Positions 6,927-11,896 of a stretch of 11,896 bases of DNA are shown here, in pieces. The first letter of the stretch is position 1. Each line of letters starts with the position of its first letter. The DNA lies in NCBI GenBank assembly GCA_009705435.1, contig WLTJ01000024.1, positions 1-11,896 of the forward strand. The letters are read 5' to 3'. Position numbers and translations under genes: made by a program. Below the pieces are notes generated by a model. The model ran no database searches and was not told where the DNA came from. It saw only the letters and a program-made list of their open reading frames with translations. The stretch comes from Actinomycetota bacterium (GTDB taxonomy: Bacteria; Actinomycetota; Acidimicrobiia; Acidimicrobiales; Ilumatobacteraceae).

Positions 6927-6972
6927 CACCATACGATAGGCGCATCAGGTCGTTCTGGCGTACCATTAAGTC
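6927..6972. promoter_or_regulatory. Overlapping divergent promoters, sulfatase (-) and amidohydrolase (+)
   Basis: Only 46 bp separate the two divergent start codons. On the plus strand TACCAT (6961-6966) lies exactly six bases before ATG 6973. On the minus strand TATCGT (6938-6933) lies exactly six bases before ATG 6926. Both fit TANNNT, and neither start has a Shine-Dalgarno sequence, so both messages may be leaderless. The -35 regions would have to overlap in the middle of the gap, where no good TTGACA-like match is visible. The tight layout suggests shared control of both genes. Confidence 0.45.
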
Positions 6973-8160
6973 ATGACTGCGGAACTGGATTTTGTACCCT
7001 TCGATTGCGATAACCATTACTACGAGGCAATTGATGCCTTCACCCGCCATCTTGACCCGAAAAATGGTCCGAGATGTGTGCAGTGGGCACAAATAGAGGG
7101 ACGCCAATACCAAGTGATTGGAGGTCAGGTCAGTCGTGTTGTGACTAATCCGACCTTTGACCCGATTTCTCCTGCAGGAGCGATGCACGATTACTTCCGT
7201 GGAAATCCTGACGGCAAGCACCCCATTGAGTTCCTGACTCAACGTGAACCTATTCGCCCCGAATACCGCGATCATGATGCCCGCATTGCAACCCTCGATC
7301 GCCAAGGCATCTCCAAGATCTGGTTGTTCCCAACATTGGGCATGCTCTACGAGGAAATTCTCAAGCACGATCCAGAGGGCGTAGGAATTATGTTCACCGC
7401 TTTCAATCGTTGGTTAGCGGAAGACTGGGGTTTCGATTATCAAGATCGAATCTTTGCAGGTCCTTACATCTCGCTGGCCTCACCCGAATGGGCCTGCAAC
7501 GAACTCGACTGGGCATTGGCTCAGGGCGCACGAGTCGTCGTGATGCGTGCTGCCGCGCCAACCACAGCTCACGGACAAAGGACACCCTTCGACACTATCT
7601 ACGACCCATTTTGGGCGAGGGTCAATGAAGCGGGAATCACGGTAGTGATTCATGCTGGCGACAGTGGCAACTCCAGCAATGGTTATGCCAACGACTCCTT
7701 CTCGGCTCAGTTCAGCGGTGTCGGCTGGAAGCCCAGTATCAAGGCCTTCAATATTGAACGAGCCGCACAAGATTTCATCATCTCCTCAATTTTCGAAAAA
7801 CTATTCGACCGCTTTCCAAATGTGCGCATGGCTTCAGTAGAGAATGGCTCTAGTTTCTTGGCCGACGCCTGCACAAAGTTAACTTCAACGGCGAAGAAGA
7901 TGCCCCGCTATTTCACAGAGGATCCAGTCGAATCGTTACGCCAAAACTGGTGGATTAATCCGTTTTGGGAAGATGATGTTCAACAAGTCTCCGAAATTAT
8001 GGGCACCGATCACGTCATCTTTGGAAGCGACTGGCCCCACATTGAAGGCATGCCAAACCCACTTGATTATGTTTCAGAACTCAAAGCATTTTCGCCTCAA
8101 GATCAACGGCGAATCCTGCTTGACAATGTGACTGCTCTCAACACTCCGAGACCGCTATAA
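6973..8160 (+). CDS. Amidohydrolase-family metal-dependent hydrolase (amidohydrolase 2, ACMSD-like fold)
   Basis: A 395-residue TIM-barrel hydrolase or decarboxylase of the amidohydrolase-2 group, which includes ACMSD and gamma-resorcylate decarboxylase. The first metal segment reads Asp11-Cys-Asp13-Asn-His15-Tyr-Tyr-Glu18 rather than the classic His-x-His. Other probable active-site parts are His227 (Val-Ile-His-Ala-Gly), Glu290-Asn-Gly-Ser where many relatives have a His, and Asp353 in Gly-Ser-Asp-Trp-Pro-His. This altered set is what I associate with a large actinobacterial subfamily often found near aromatic or steroid catabolic genes. The reaction, C-C cleavage, decarboxylation or C-N hydrolysis, cannot be told from sequence. 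The protein is cytoplasmic, with no signal peptide. ATG 6973 follows a -10-like element by six bases and gives a standard N-terminus just before the metal segment. It diverges from the sulfatase and converges on the P450, so it appears to be a single-gene unit, possibly co-controlled with the sulfatase. Confidence 0.9.
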   Translation: MTAELDFVPFDCDNHYYEAIDAFTRHLDPKNGPRCVQWAQIEGRQYQVIGGQVSRVVTNPTFDPISPAGAMHDYFRGNPDGKHPIEFLTQREPIRPEYRDHDARIATLDRQGISKIWLFPTLGMLYEEILKHDPEGVGIMFTAFNRWLAEDWGFDYQDRIFAGPYISLASPEWACNELDWALAQGARVVVMRAAAPTTAHGQRTPFDTIYDPFWARVNEAGITVVIHAGDSGNSSNGYANDSFSAQFSGVGWKPSIKAFNIERAAQDFIISSIFEKLFDRFPNVRMASVENGSSFLADACTKLTSTAKKMPRYFTEDPVESLRQNWWINPFWEDDVQQVSEIMGTDHVIFGSDWPHIEGMPNPLDYVSELKAFSPQDQRRILLDNVTALNTPRPL

Positions 8161-8208
8161 ATCTCCACGGATAAACCACCGCACTGCCACTATCCAGGCA
8201 AAGTTGCA

Positions 8209-8231
8209 TTGAACGTCTCGTTCAAGACGTT
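8209..8231. terminator. Candidate hairpin between convergent amidohydrolase and P450 genes
   Basis: The 82-bp gap between the two convergent genes holds two mutually exclusive hairpins. One is TTGAACG-TCT-CGTTCAA (8209-8225). The other is AACGTCT-CGTTCA-AGACGTT (8212-8231). Both stems are perfect over seven base pairs. No T-tract follows on either strand, so this is not a textbook intrinsic terminator. A shared termination or mRNA-end stabilising role fits its position 3' of both genes. The rest of the gap shows nothing recognisable. Confidence 0.35.
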
Positions 8232-8242
8232 GACCTTCTCAA

Positions 8243-9466
8243 TTATCCTTGCGATGGAAAACGTACCGGCAATAGGCGAGGACCGCGCACTTGTCCACCT
8301 GCCCAAGTCACTCCACCAGCATCAGCGATTTCAAAGTCTGGAATTCGTTGAATCCAAGTCTCGATGGCGACTCGCAACTCCATACGCGCCAAGTTTGAGC
8401 CAGCACAGCGATGAATGCCTGCTCCGAAGGCCACATGGCGATTGTGTTGGCGATCCAGAATTACTTCATCGGGATTCTCAAATATCTCCGGGTCTCGATT
8501 GGCCCCTGGGAAATTCATCAAGATTCGTTCACCCTTTTTCATCGGGCAGCCGTTGTATTCCGCGTCCTCTCCGAGGCGTCGGGCCATTGTCACTGGTGAA
8601 TACGCTCGCAGTAATTCTTCAACTGCAGTCGGCATCAAGTCTGGTTCGTTGACGAGTCGTTGGCGGTCCTGAGGATGGCTAGCGATATGCCACAAGGAAC
8701 TACCAATTGAGGACCAAGTGGTATCAACACCAGCAATAAGCAATAATCCGCACATCCCAAGGATGACACCCTCATCAATCTTCTCTCCGTCAACATCGGT
8801 CATAAGCAATTCGGAAATGAGATCGTCGCCTGGATTCTCGTGGCGCTCTTTGAGGGCTTCTACAAAGAACTGAACGATTCCGATAACGCCTCGACGCCGG
8901 CGTTCTTCATCGTATGCAAACTCCAAGGTATCGCGGACCCAACCAGTGAATGTCTCACTCATTGATTCAGGTACACCAAGAATGTGTGCAATGACGCGCA
9001 CTGGAATCTGTTGGGCGTAATCAACGGCCGCATCCGCAGAACCATTCTCAATAAAGCCATCAATGAGTTTGTTGCACAAATCACGAGTCATTGCTTCATA
9101 GGTCTCGGTTCGTTGCGGACTCATCCAAGGCAGCAGCAAGCGTCTTGTCCATGTATGGAGCGGTGGATCCGAACTGATCGGAGGAACACCATATGGGAGC
9201 AACATCGGTTGCTCCGAGTCACCAGAGGCTGGGGCGACAGGTAGAACCCCGATGCCATAACCAGACGGGAACTTTTCAATATCGCGGGCAATCGCAGTGA
9301 CATCCTCATAACGCGTCGGCAACCACGAACCTCCCCAGCGATCGGTATGGGCAATCGGACACTCATCGCGTAAAACGGCCCAGATACTGTATGGGTCATT
9401 GACATAAGAAGGATCGAAGATGTCGTAGTCGGACGACCAACTGACTACTGGCGGCGTGTTATTCAT
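8243..9466 (-). CDS. Cytochrome P450
   Basis: A 407-residue soluble bacterial P450 that inserts oxygen from O2 into an organic substrate with electrons from a ferredoxin and reductase. Neither partner is in the window. The I-helix oxygen-activation motif is Ala245-Gly-Val-Asp-Thr-Thr250. The K-helix Glu-x-x-Arg is Glu284-Leu-Leu-Arg287. The heme loop is Phe347-Gly-Ala-Gly-Ile-His-Arg-Cys354-Ala-Gly, with Cys354 as the iron ligand. Length and the Asp-Pro-Pro-Leu-His-Thr C-helix segment (100-105) are normal for class I bacterial enzymes. There is no membrane anchor. The CYP family cannot be assigned by eye; its general form resembles actinobacterial P450s acting on terpenoids, steroids or fatty acids. 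The start is ATG 9466; AGAGG sits only two bases before it, unusually close, and no other nearby in-frame start exists. A dyad at 9495-9506 lies upstream. It follows the LLM gene by 113 nt on the same strand and may have its own promoter. Confidence 0.95.
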   Translation of the reverse strand: MNNTPPVVSWSSDYDIFDPSYVNDPYSIWAVLRDECPIAHTDRWGGSWLPTRYEDVTAIARDIEKFPSGYGIGVLPVAPASGDSEQPMLLPYGVPPISSDPPLHTWTRRLLLPWMSPQRTETYEAMTRDLCNKLIDGFIENGSADAAVDYAQQIPVRVIAHILGVPESMSETFTGWVRDTLEFAYDEERRRRGVIGIVQFFVEALKERHENPGDDLISELLMTDVDGEKIDEGVILGMCGLLLIAGVDTTWSSIGSSLWHIASHPQDRQRLVNEPDLMPTAVEELLRAYSPVTMARRLGEDAEYNGCPMKKGERILMNFPGANRDPEIFENPDEVILDRQHNRHVAFGAGIHRCAGSNLARMELRVAIETWIQRIPDFEIADAGGVTWAGGQVRGPRLLPVRFPSQG

Positions 9467-9494
9467 ATCCTCTAATTTTGTCAGATTTTTGTGC

Positions 9495-9506
9495 GTGACC
9501 TGTCAC
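9495..9506. promoter_or_regulatory. Candidate operator dyad upstream of the P450 gene
   Basis: GTGAC-CT-GTCAC is a perfect dyad with a 2-bp centre, 29-40 bp before the P450 start codon and within the 113-bp gap (9467-9579) after the LLM gene. Its place fits an operator or activator site for the P450. It is also the loop-end of a weak hairpin with GC-rich flanks (GCG before, CGC after, one side bulged). Five-base arms are expected by chance several times in a window of this size, so only the position makes it notable. Nothing else is recognisable in the gap, and there is no clear -10. Confidence 0.3.
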
Positions 9507-9579
9507 TACGCCAAGAATTTCCCAAAAAAGCTGACCACTCATCACCAGTATTACCCCAAACCACAGAGCAATCTGAAAA

Positions 9580-10656
9580 TCAGCCCCCTGGGTTCGCCGT
9601 TAAACGCTTGAATGGCGCGGCATCACGTGTGCGGCGGTATTCGAAAATGATTGGTTGAAGTTCATCCGGGGTCGCTCCATGCAGGATGACACCATCGACA
9701 CCCAGGTCAAATTGTCGGCGAATACTCTGCACACATTGTGTTGGCGAACCCACGGCCGCCGAATCCAACCATTCATCAGGAATCAGGGAAGCAATGTGCT
9801 CCAGTTGCTCGGTGCTCGCCGCACCGTCTAGAGCACCTCGAAATGACTTGACGAAATCATCATCGCGAAAGCGTTGCAAGACCAGGGGATCCCAATTGTT
9901 GGTGGAGACCATCAAATCACCGTAACCCTGCAGATAGGTGGCGAGGCGCCCGACAGTTTTCTTCAGACGAAGGTCAGGAGCGATGTGATCTCCAATGGTG
10001 GCGAAGCAGGACCATACGCGCACCTTGCTCGGATCGCGCCCAGCACGTTCGGCGGCATCCTTAACGGTCTTGACACAACGCTGTGTTGTCTCATCAGAGA
10101 AAAATGTGTGCAGAATCACACAATCAAATGCCCGTCCAGCAAGTTCGAGAGTGTTGTGACCGAACGCCGTGATGCCAAGTGGAATGTCTTCGCTGAAACT
10201 CGGATCCAAAGCGAGAACGGGATACTTTCCCAAAGGCCCATCGTGACCCAAGATGACCTCACCTGCGAACAGGCGCTTCATGACCTGAGCAAAATCCTCC
10301 ATTTGAGCCGTAGTAATTTTCGGCATTCCATACGCTGCAAACAGGGGGGCGATTCCTCGACCTATGCCGAGGCAAAACCTTCCGCCGGTCAGTCGATGCA
10401 TCGTGGTTGCATACGAGGCCGTCACGAGCGGATGTCGCGTGTTGTGGTTAGTGGCCGCTGTCGCAATGCCGAGATTGGTGGACACCGCGCCCACAGCTCC
10501 GGAGAGCGTCACGGCTTCCTTTATGTTGAAGCGCTCCGAAATAAAACAAGATCCCAAACCAAGTTCCTCACCCTTTCGTACCTCCTGCAGAAGATCCTGC
10601 GGTGACTTAGGCGCTCCTGGAAGGGTGTAGAAACCCAATTCGTTCATCTGATCCAC
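9580..10656 (-). CDS. LLM class F420-dependent oxidoreductase (TIGR03857/MSMEG_2249-like)
   Basis: A complete 358-residue luciferase-like TIM-barrel oxidoreductase, probably using coenzyme F420. The N-terminus, Glu-Leu-Gly-Phe-Tyr-Thr-Leu with Ser-Pro-Gln-Asp-Leu-Leu soon after, then Phe-Ile-Ser-Glu-Arg-Phe-Asn (38-44) and Ala-Thr-Asn-His-Asn-Thr-Arg-His-Pro (68-76), resembles the mycobacterial MSMEG_2249 group as I recall it. Gly-Gly-Arg-Phe-x-Leu-Gly-Ile-Gly-Arg-Gly (91-101) is the typical cofactor-phosphate segment. Phe-Gly-His-Asn-Thr-Leu-Glu-Leu-Ala-Gly (165-174) is the family strand-helix also seen in the partial paralog at the window's left end. The start is GTG 10656, supported by GGAG nine bases upstream; ATG 10647 has no such site. 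Only three bases separate it from the SDR stop, so it is translationally coupled to that gene. Substrate unknown; its neighbours suggest a fatty-acyl or terpenoid-type oxidation route. Confidence 0.92.
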   Translation of the reverse strand: MDQMNELGFYTLPGAPKSPQDLLQEVRKGEELGLGSCFISERFNIKEAVTLSGAVGAVSTNLGIATAATNHNTRHPLVTASYATTMHRLTGGRFCLGIGRGIAPLFAAYGMPKITTAQMEDFAQVMKRLFAGEVILGHDGPLGKYPVLALDPSFSEDIPLGITAFGHNTLELAGRAFDCVILHTFFSDETTQRCVKTVKDAAERAGRDPSKVRVWSCFATIGDHIAPDLRLKKTVGRLATYLQGYGDLMVSTNNWDPLVLQRFRDDDFVKSFRGALDGAASTEQLEHIASLIPDEWLDSAAVGSPTQCVQSIRRQFDLGVDGVILHGATPDELQPIIFEYRRTRDAAPFKRLTANPGG

Positions 10657-10659
10657 GAT

Positions 10660-11625
10660 TCACATCTCCGACTTTGGAATACGAAATCCGCCTAACAGAT
10701 TCTTGATCGCACTCGACGAGAAAGCTGTGACTGGCGAGTGTGGCTCGCCCATGAGCGCCTCAATGTTTTCTTGAATTGACTCAGCCGTGCAGTCCCGATC
10801 TGAATAACCAGCGGCCATGGAGATGTTCATTCCCGCCTGCCAACCTGCGCCGACGCTGAGAGTCTCTCCATTCAAAGGGCATTCGCTGTGACTCAACCAC
10901 ACAACCAGTGGCGCCACCAACGATGGACTCAACCACTCTCCCAATTCAGGTGACCATGGAATCGGCCCAAAACTTGTACCCAGTCGAGTTTTCGCATACG
11001 GCACGACCACGTTGCAGGCAATACCAAAGGGGGCCCCTTCACTCGCCATGCCGCGAGTCAGACCGATCACACCCATCTTCGTCATCGCATACACCGAGCC
11101 GTTCGGCACTCCCCCGAAAGCTGCCCCCGATGAAACATTGACGATCCGACCTCCGCCATGTGCTTTCATCCACTTCCACGCAGGACGACTGACATTCAGT
11201 GTTCCCCGAAGCTGAGTATTAATCAGCGCGTCAATACTTTCTTCTGGAAAATCCTCAAATGGAGCCATCCGAACTTGACCCGCATTGTTCACGATCACAT
11301 CAACACGCCCGAACGTATCGAGAGCGCAAGCCACGATGTTTCGTCCGCCTTCTGGGGTGGCAATTGAATCGTAATTAGCGACAGCTTGACCGCCGGCGGA
11401 GGTAATTTCGGTAACCACGTCATCGGCGGGATTCGTTAACGGCCGAGCGGCATCTCCATCGGAGTCCGAAATGCCGACCCCAAGATCATTGACCACAACG
11501 CATGCGCCACGCTCAGCAAACGCGAGAGCATATTCGCGGCCGAGATTTCGTCCTGCGCCAGTCACCACGATGACCTTGCCATCAAATCGCATTCCACCTG
11601 TGATTTCTGTCGATACCTGACTCAT
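10660..11625 (-). CDS. Short-chain dehydrogenase/reductase (classical SDR)
   Basis: A 321-residue NAD(P)-dependent alcohol/ketone oxidoreductase. The Rossmann nucleotide loop is Thr22-Gly-Ala-Gly-Arg-Asn-Leu-Gly29, followed by an acidic residue at the end of strand 2 (Val-Asn-Asp47-Leu-Gly), which usually indicates NAD preference. Asn113-Asn-Ala-Gly116 stabilises the fold. The catalytic set is Ser165 or Ser166, Tyr179 and Lys183. The C-terminus runs about 50-60 residues beyond a minimal 250-260 residue SDR; the Asn-Asp-Leu-Gly stretch and the extension recall the 3-hydroxyacyl-CoA dehydrogenase domain of peroxisomal multifunctional enzyme type 2 and its actinobacterial relatives. A role in side-chain or fatty-acyl oxidation is therefore plausible but unproven. 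ATG 11625 has GGAG nine bases upstream and stands one base after the hydrolase stop (TGA-T-ATG). The next gene starts three bases after its own stop. It is clearly part of an operon. Confidence 0.94.
   Translation of the reverse strand: MSQVSTEITGGMRFDGKVIVVTGAGRNLGREYALAFAERGACVVVNDLGVGISDSDGDAARPLTNPADDVVTEITSAGGQAVANYDSIATPEGGRNIVACALDTFGRVDVIVNNAGQVRMAPFEDFPEESIDALINTQLRGTLNVSRPAWKWMKAHGGGRIVNVSSGAAFGGVPNGSVYAMTKMGVIGLTRGMASEGAPFGIACNVVVPYAKTRLGTSFGPIPWSPELGEWLSPSLVAPLVVWLSHSECPLNGETLSVGAGWQAGMNISMAAGYSDRDCTAESIQENIEALMGEPHSPVTAFSSSAIKNLLGGFRIPKSEM
10666..10669 (-). promoter_or_regulatory. Shine-Dalgarno GGAG deciding the LLM start
   Basis: GGAG inside the last codons of the SDR gene lies nine bases before GTG 10656. 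The same sequence with the same nine-base spacing (11635-11638) precedes the SDR start at 11625. This supports GTG over the in-frame ATG nine bases downstream. Internal operon genes here therefore use ribosome sites, while several first genes in the window do not. Confidence 0.6.
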
Positions 11626-11626
11626 A

Positions 11627-11896
11627 TCATGAAACTCCGCGCTCTGAATGAAAAATGAACTCTATAAGGTCCACAAGCACGCGTTTGTCTTGAACAATAA
11701 AAAGGTGTCCACCTTCATACTCCTGAAAGTTTGCACCTGCGATGCGACTCGCTATCAACTGCCCATTTGCGGGCGGAGCAATGCCGTCAAATTTACCTGA
11801 GGCCACCAAAGTTGCGCATGTGATGCGATGCAAACGATCCCAGACATCATGATTTCTTCGCGCCTCTAGCTGAAGAATCTCTCCACGTCGTTTTTC
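11627..11896 (-). CDS. Alpha/beta hydrolase, C-terminal part (gene continues beyond the window)
   Basis: The frame is open from the window's right edge to TGA at 11629-11627, showing the last 89 residues of a protein that starts outside. The short ORF beginning at TTG 11833 is only an internal piece. The visible part is the end of an alpha/beta-hydrolase fold like 3-oxoadipate enol-lactonases and related esterases: Trp-Asp-Arg-Leu-His-Arg-Ile, a strand (Ala-Thr-Leu-Val-Ala-Ser-Gly), then Lys-Phe-Asp-Gly-Ile-Ala-Pro, whose Asp is the probable acid of the catalytic triad. After that comes Tyr-Glu-Gly-Gly-His-Leu-Phe, whose His is the catalytic base. The nucleophilic Ser elbow is not in the window. 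The gene ends one base before the SDR start and carries that gene's ribosome site in its last codons. It may hydrolyse a lactone, ester or thioester made by the neighbouring oxidases. The exact family is uncertain. Confidence 0.85.
   Translation of the reverse strand, partial: EKRRGEILQLEARRNHDVWDRLHRITCATLVASGKFDGIAPPANGQLIASRIAGANFQEYEGGHLFIVQDKRVLVDLIEFIFHSERGVS

Noticed and set aside
6772..7368. A 198-codon minus-strand open frame
   Set aside because: It overlaps the N-terminal halves of both the sulfatase and the amidohydrolase, which have clear catalytic motifs, and it has no recognisable domain.
9525..9530. A run of six A (T on the minus strand) in the gap after the LLM gene, as an intrinsic terminator
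   Set aside because: No stable GC-rich hairpin precedes it on the minus strand; only three outer pairs (CTG/CAG) can be drawn.
9874..10605. A 243-codon open frame on the plus strand
   Set aside because: It lies wholly antisense to the well-supported LLM gene, has no family features and reads like a mirrored frame.
1..11896. Mobile element, CRISPR, defence or toxin system
   Set aside because: I found no transposase, integrase, repeat-spacer array, long terminal repeats or typical defence domains on either strand.

Overview
The window looks like the chromosome of an actinobacterium, probably a planktonic or soil lineage with roughly even GC by eye. The evidence is indirect. There are two luciferase-like (F420-type) oxidoreductases at opposite ends, an amidohydrolase of the type with an Asp-Cys-Asp-Asn-His start, an actinobacterial-style cytochrome P450 and a short-chain dehydrogenase. 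Several start codons sit 6-7 nt after a TANNNT -10 element with no Shine-Dalgarno sequence, which is the leaderless arrangement common in Actinomycetota. I see no rRNA, tRNA, CRISPR array, transposase, phage gene or toxin-antitoxin pair.

Layout. Positions 1-518 hold the 3' end of a luciferase-like monooxygenase (+). Convergent to it is a phosphatidylcholine-synthase-like membrane enzyme (531-1289, -). Divergent from that, across 35 bp, is a 134-residue membrane protein of unknown function (1325-1729, +). It is followed by a three-gene molybdenum hydroxylase operon (1749-5367, +) in the order FAD subunit, [2Fe-2S] subunit, Mo subunit, with stop/start overlaps at both junctions. A cytoplasmic-looking sulfatase (5364-6926, -) runs into the operon end to end, and their stop codons share bases. 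Across a 46-bp divergent promoter region lies an amidohydrolase (6973-8160, +). Converging on that is a cytochrome P450 (8243-9466, -). The right end is a minus-strand, translationally coupled string, listed here in transcription order: alpha/beta hydrolase (partial, 11896-11627), short-chain dehydrogenase (11625-10660) and luciferase-like oxidoreductase (10656-9580).

How the genes may work together. Nearly all are catabolic or redox enzymes: Mo hydroxylase, P450, two flavin/F420-type oxidoreductases, SDR, alpha/beta hydrolase, amidohydrolase and sulfatase. Together they suggest a region for oxidising and cleaving organic compounds, possibly sulfated, N-heterocyclic, terpenoid or steroid-like. 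The substrate cannot be read from the sequence. No transporter, transcription factor or molybdenum-cofactor insertion factor (XdhC/CoxF type) lies in the window, so the pathway must rely on genes elsewhere. The phosphatidylcholine-synthase-like gene is a separate lipid function.

I did not find a clearly new system. The items most worth a second look are the phosphatidylcholine-synthase signature in an actinobacterial setting, the unassigned Mo hydroxylase, the repeated leaderless promoter geometry, and a few candidate operator or terminator dyads.
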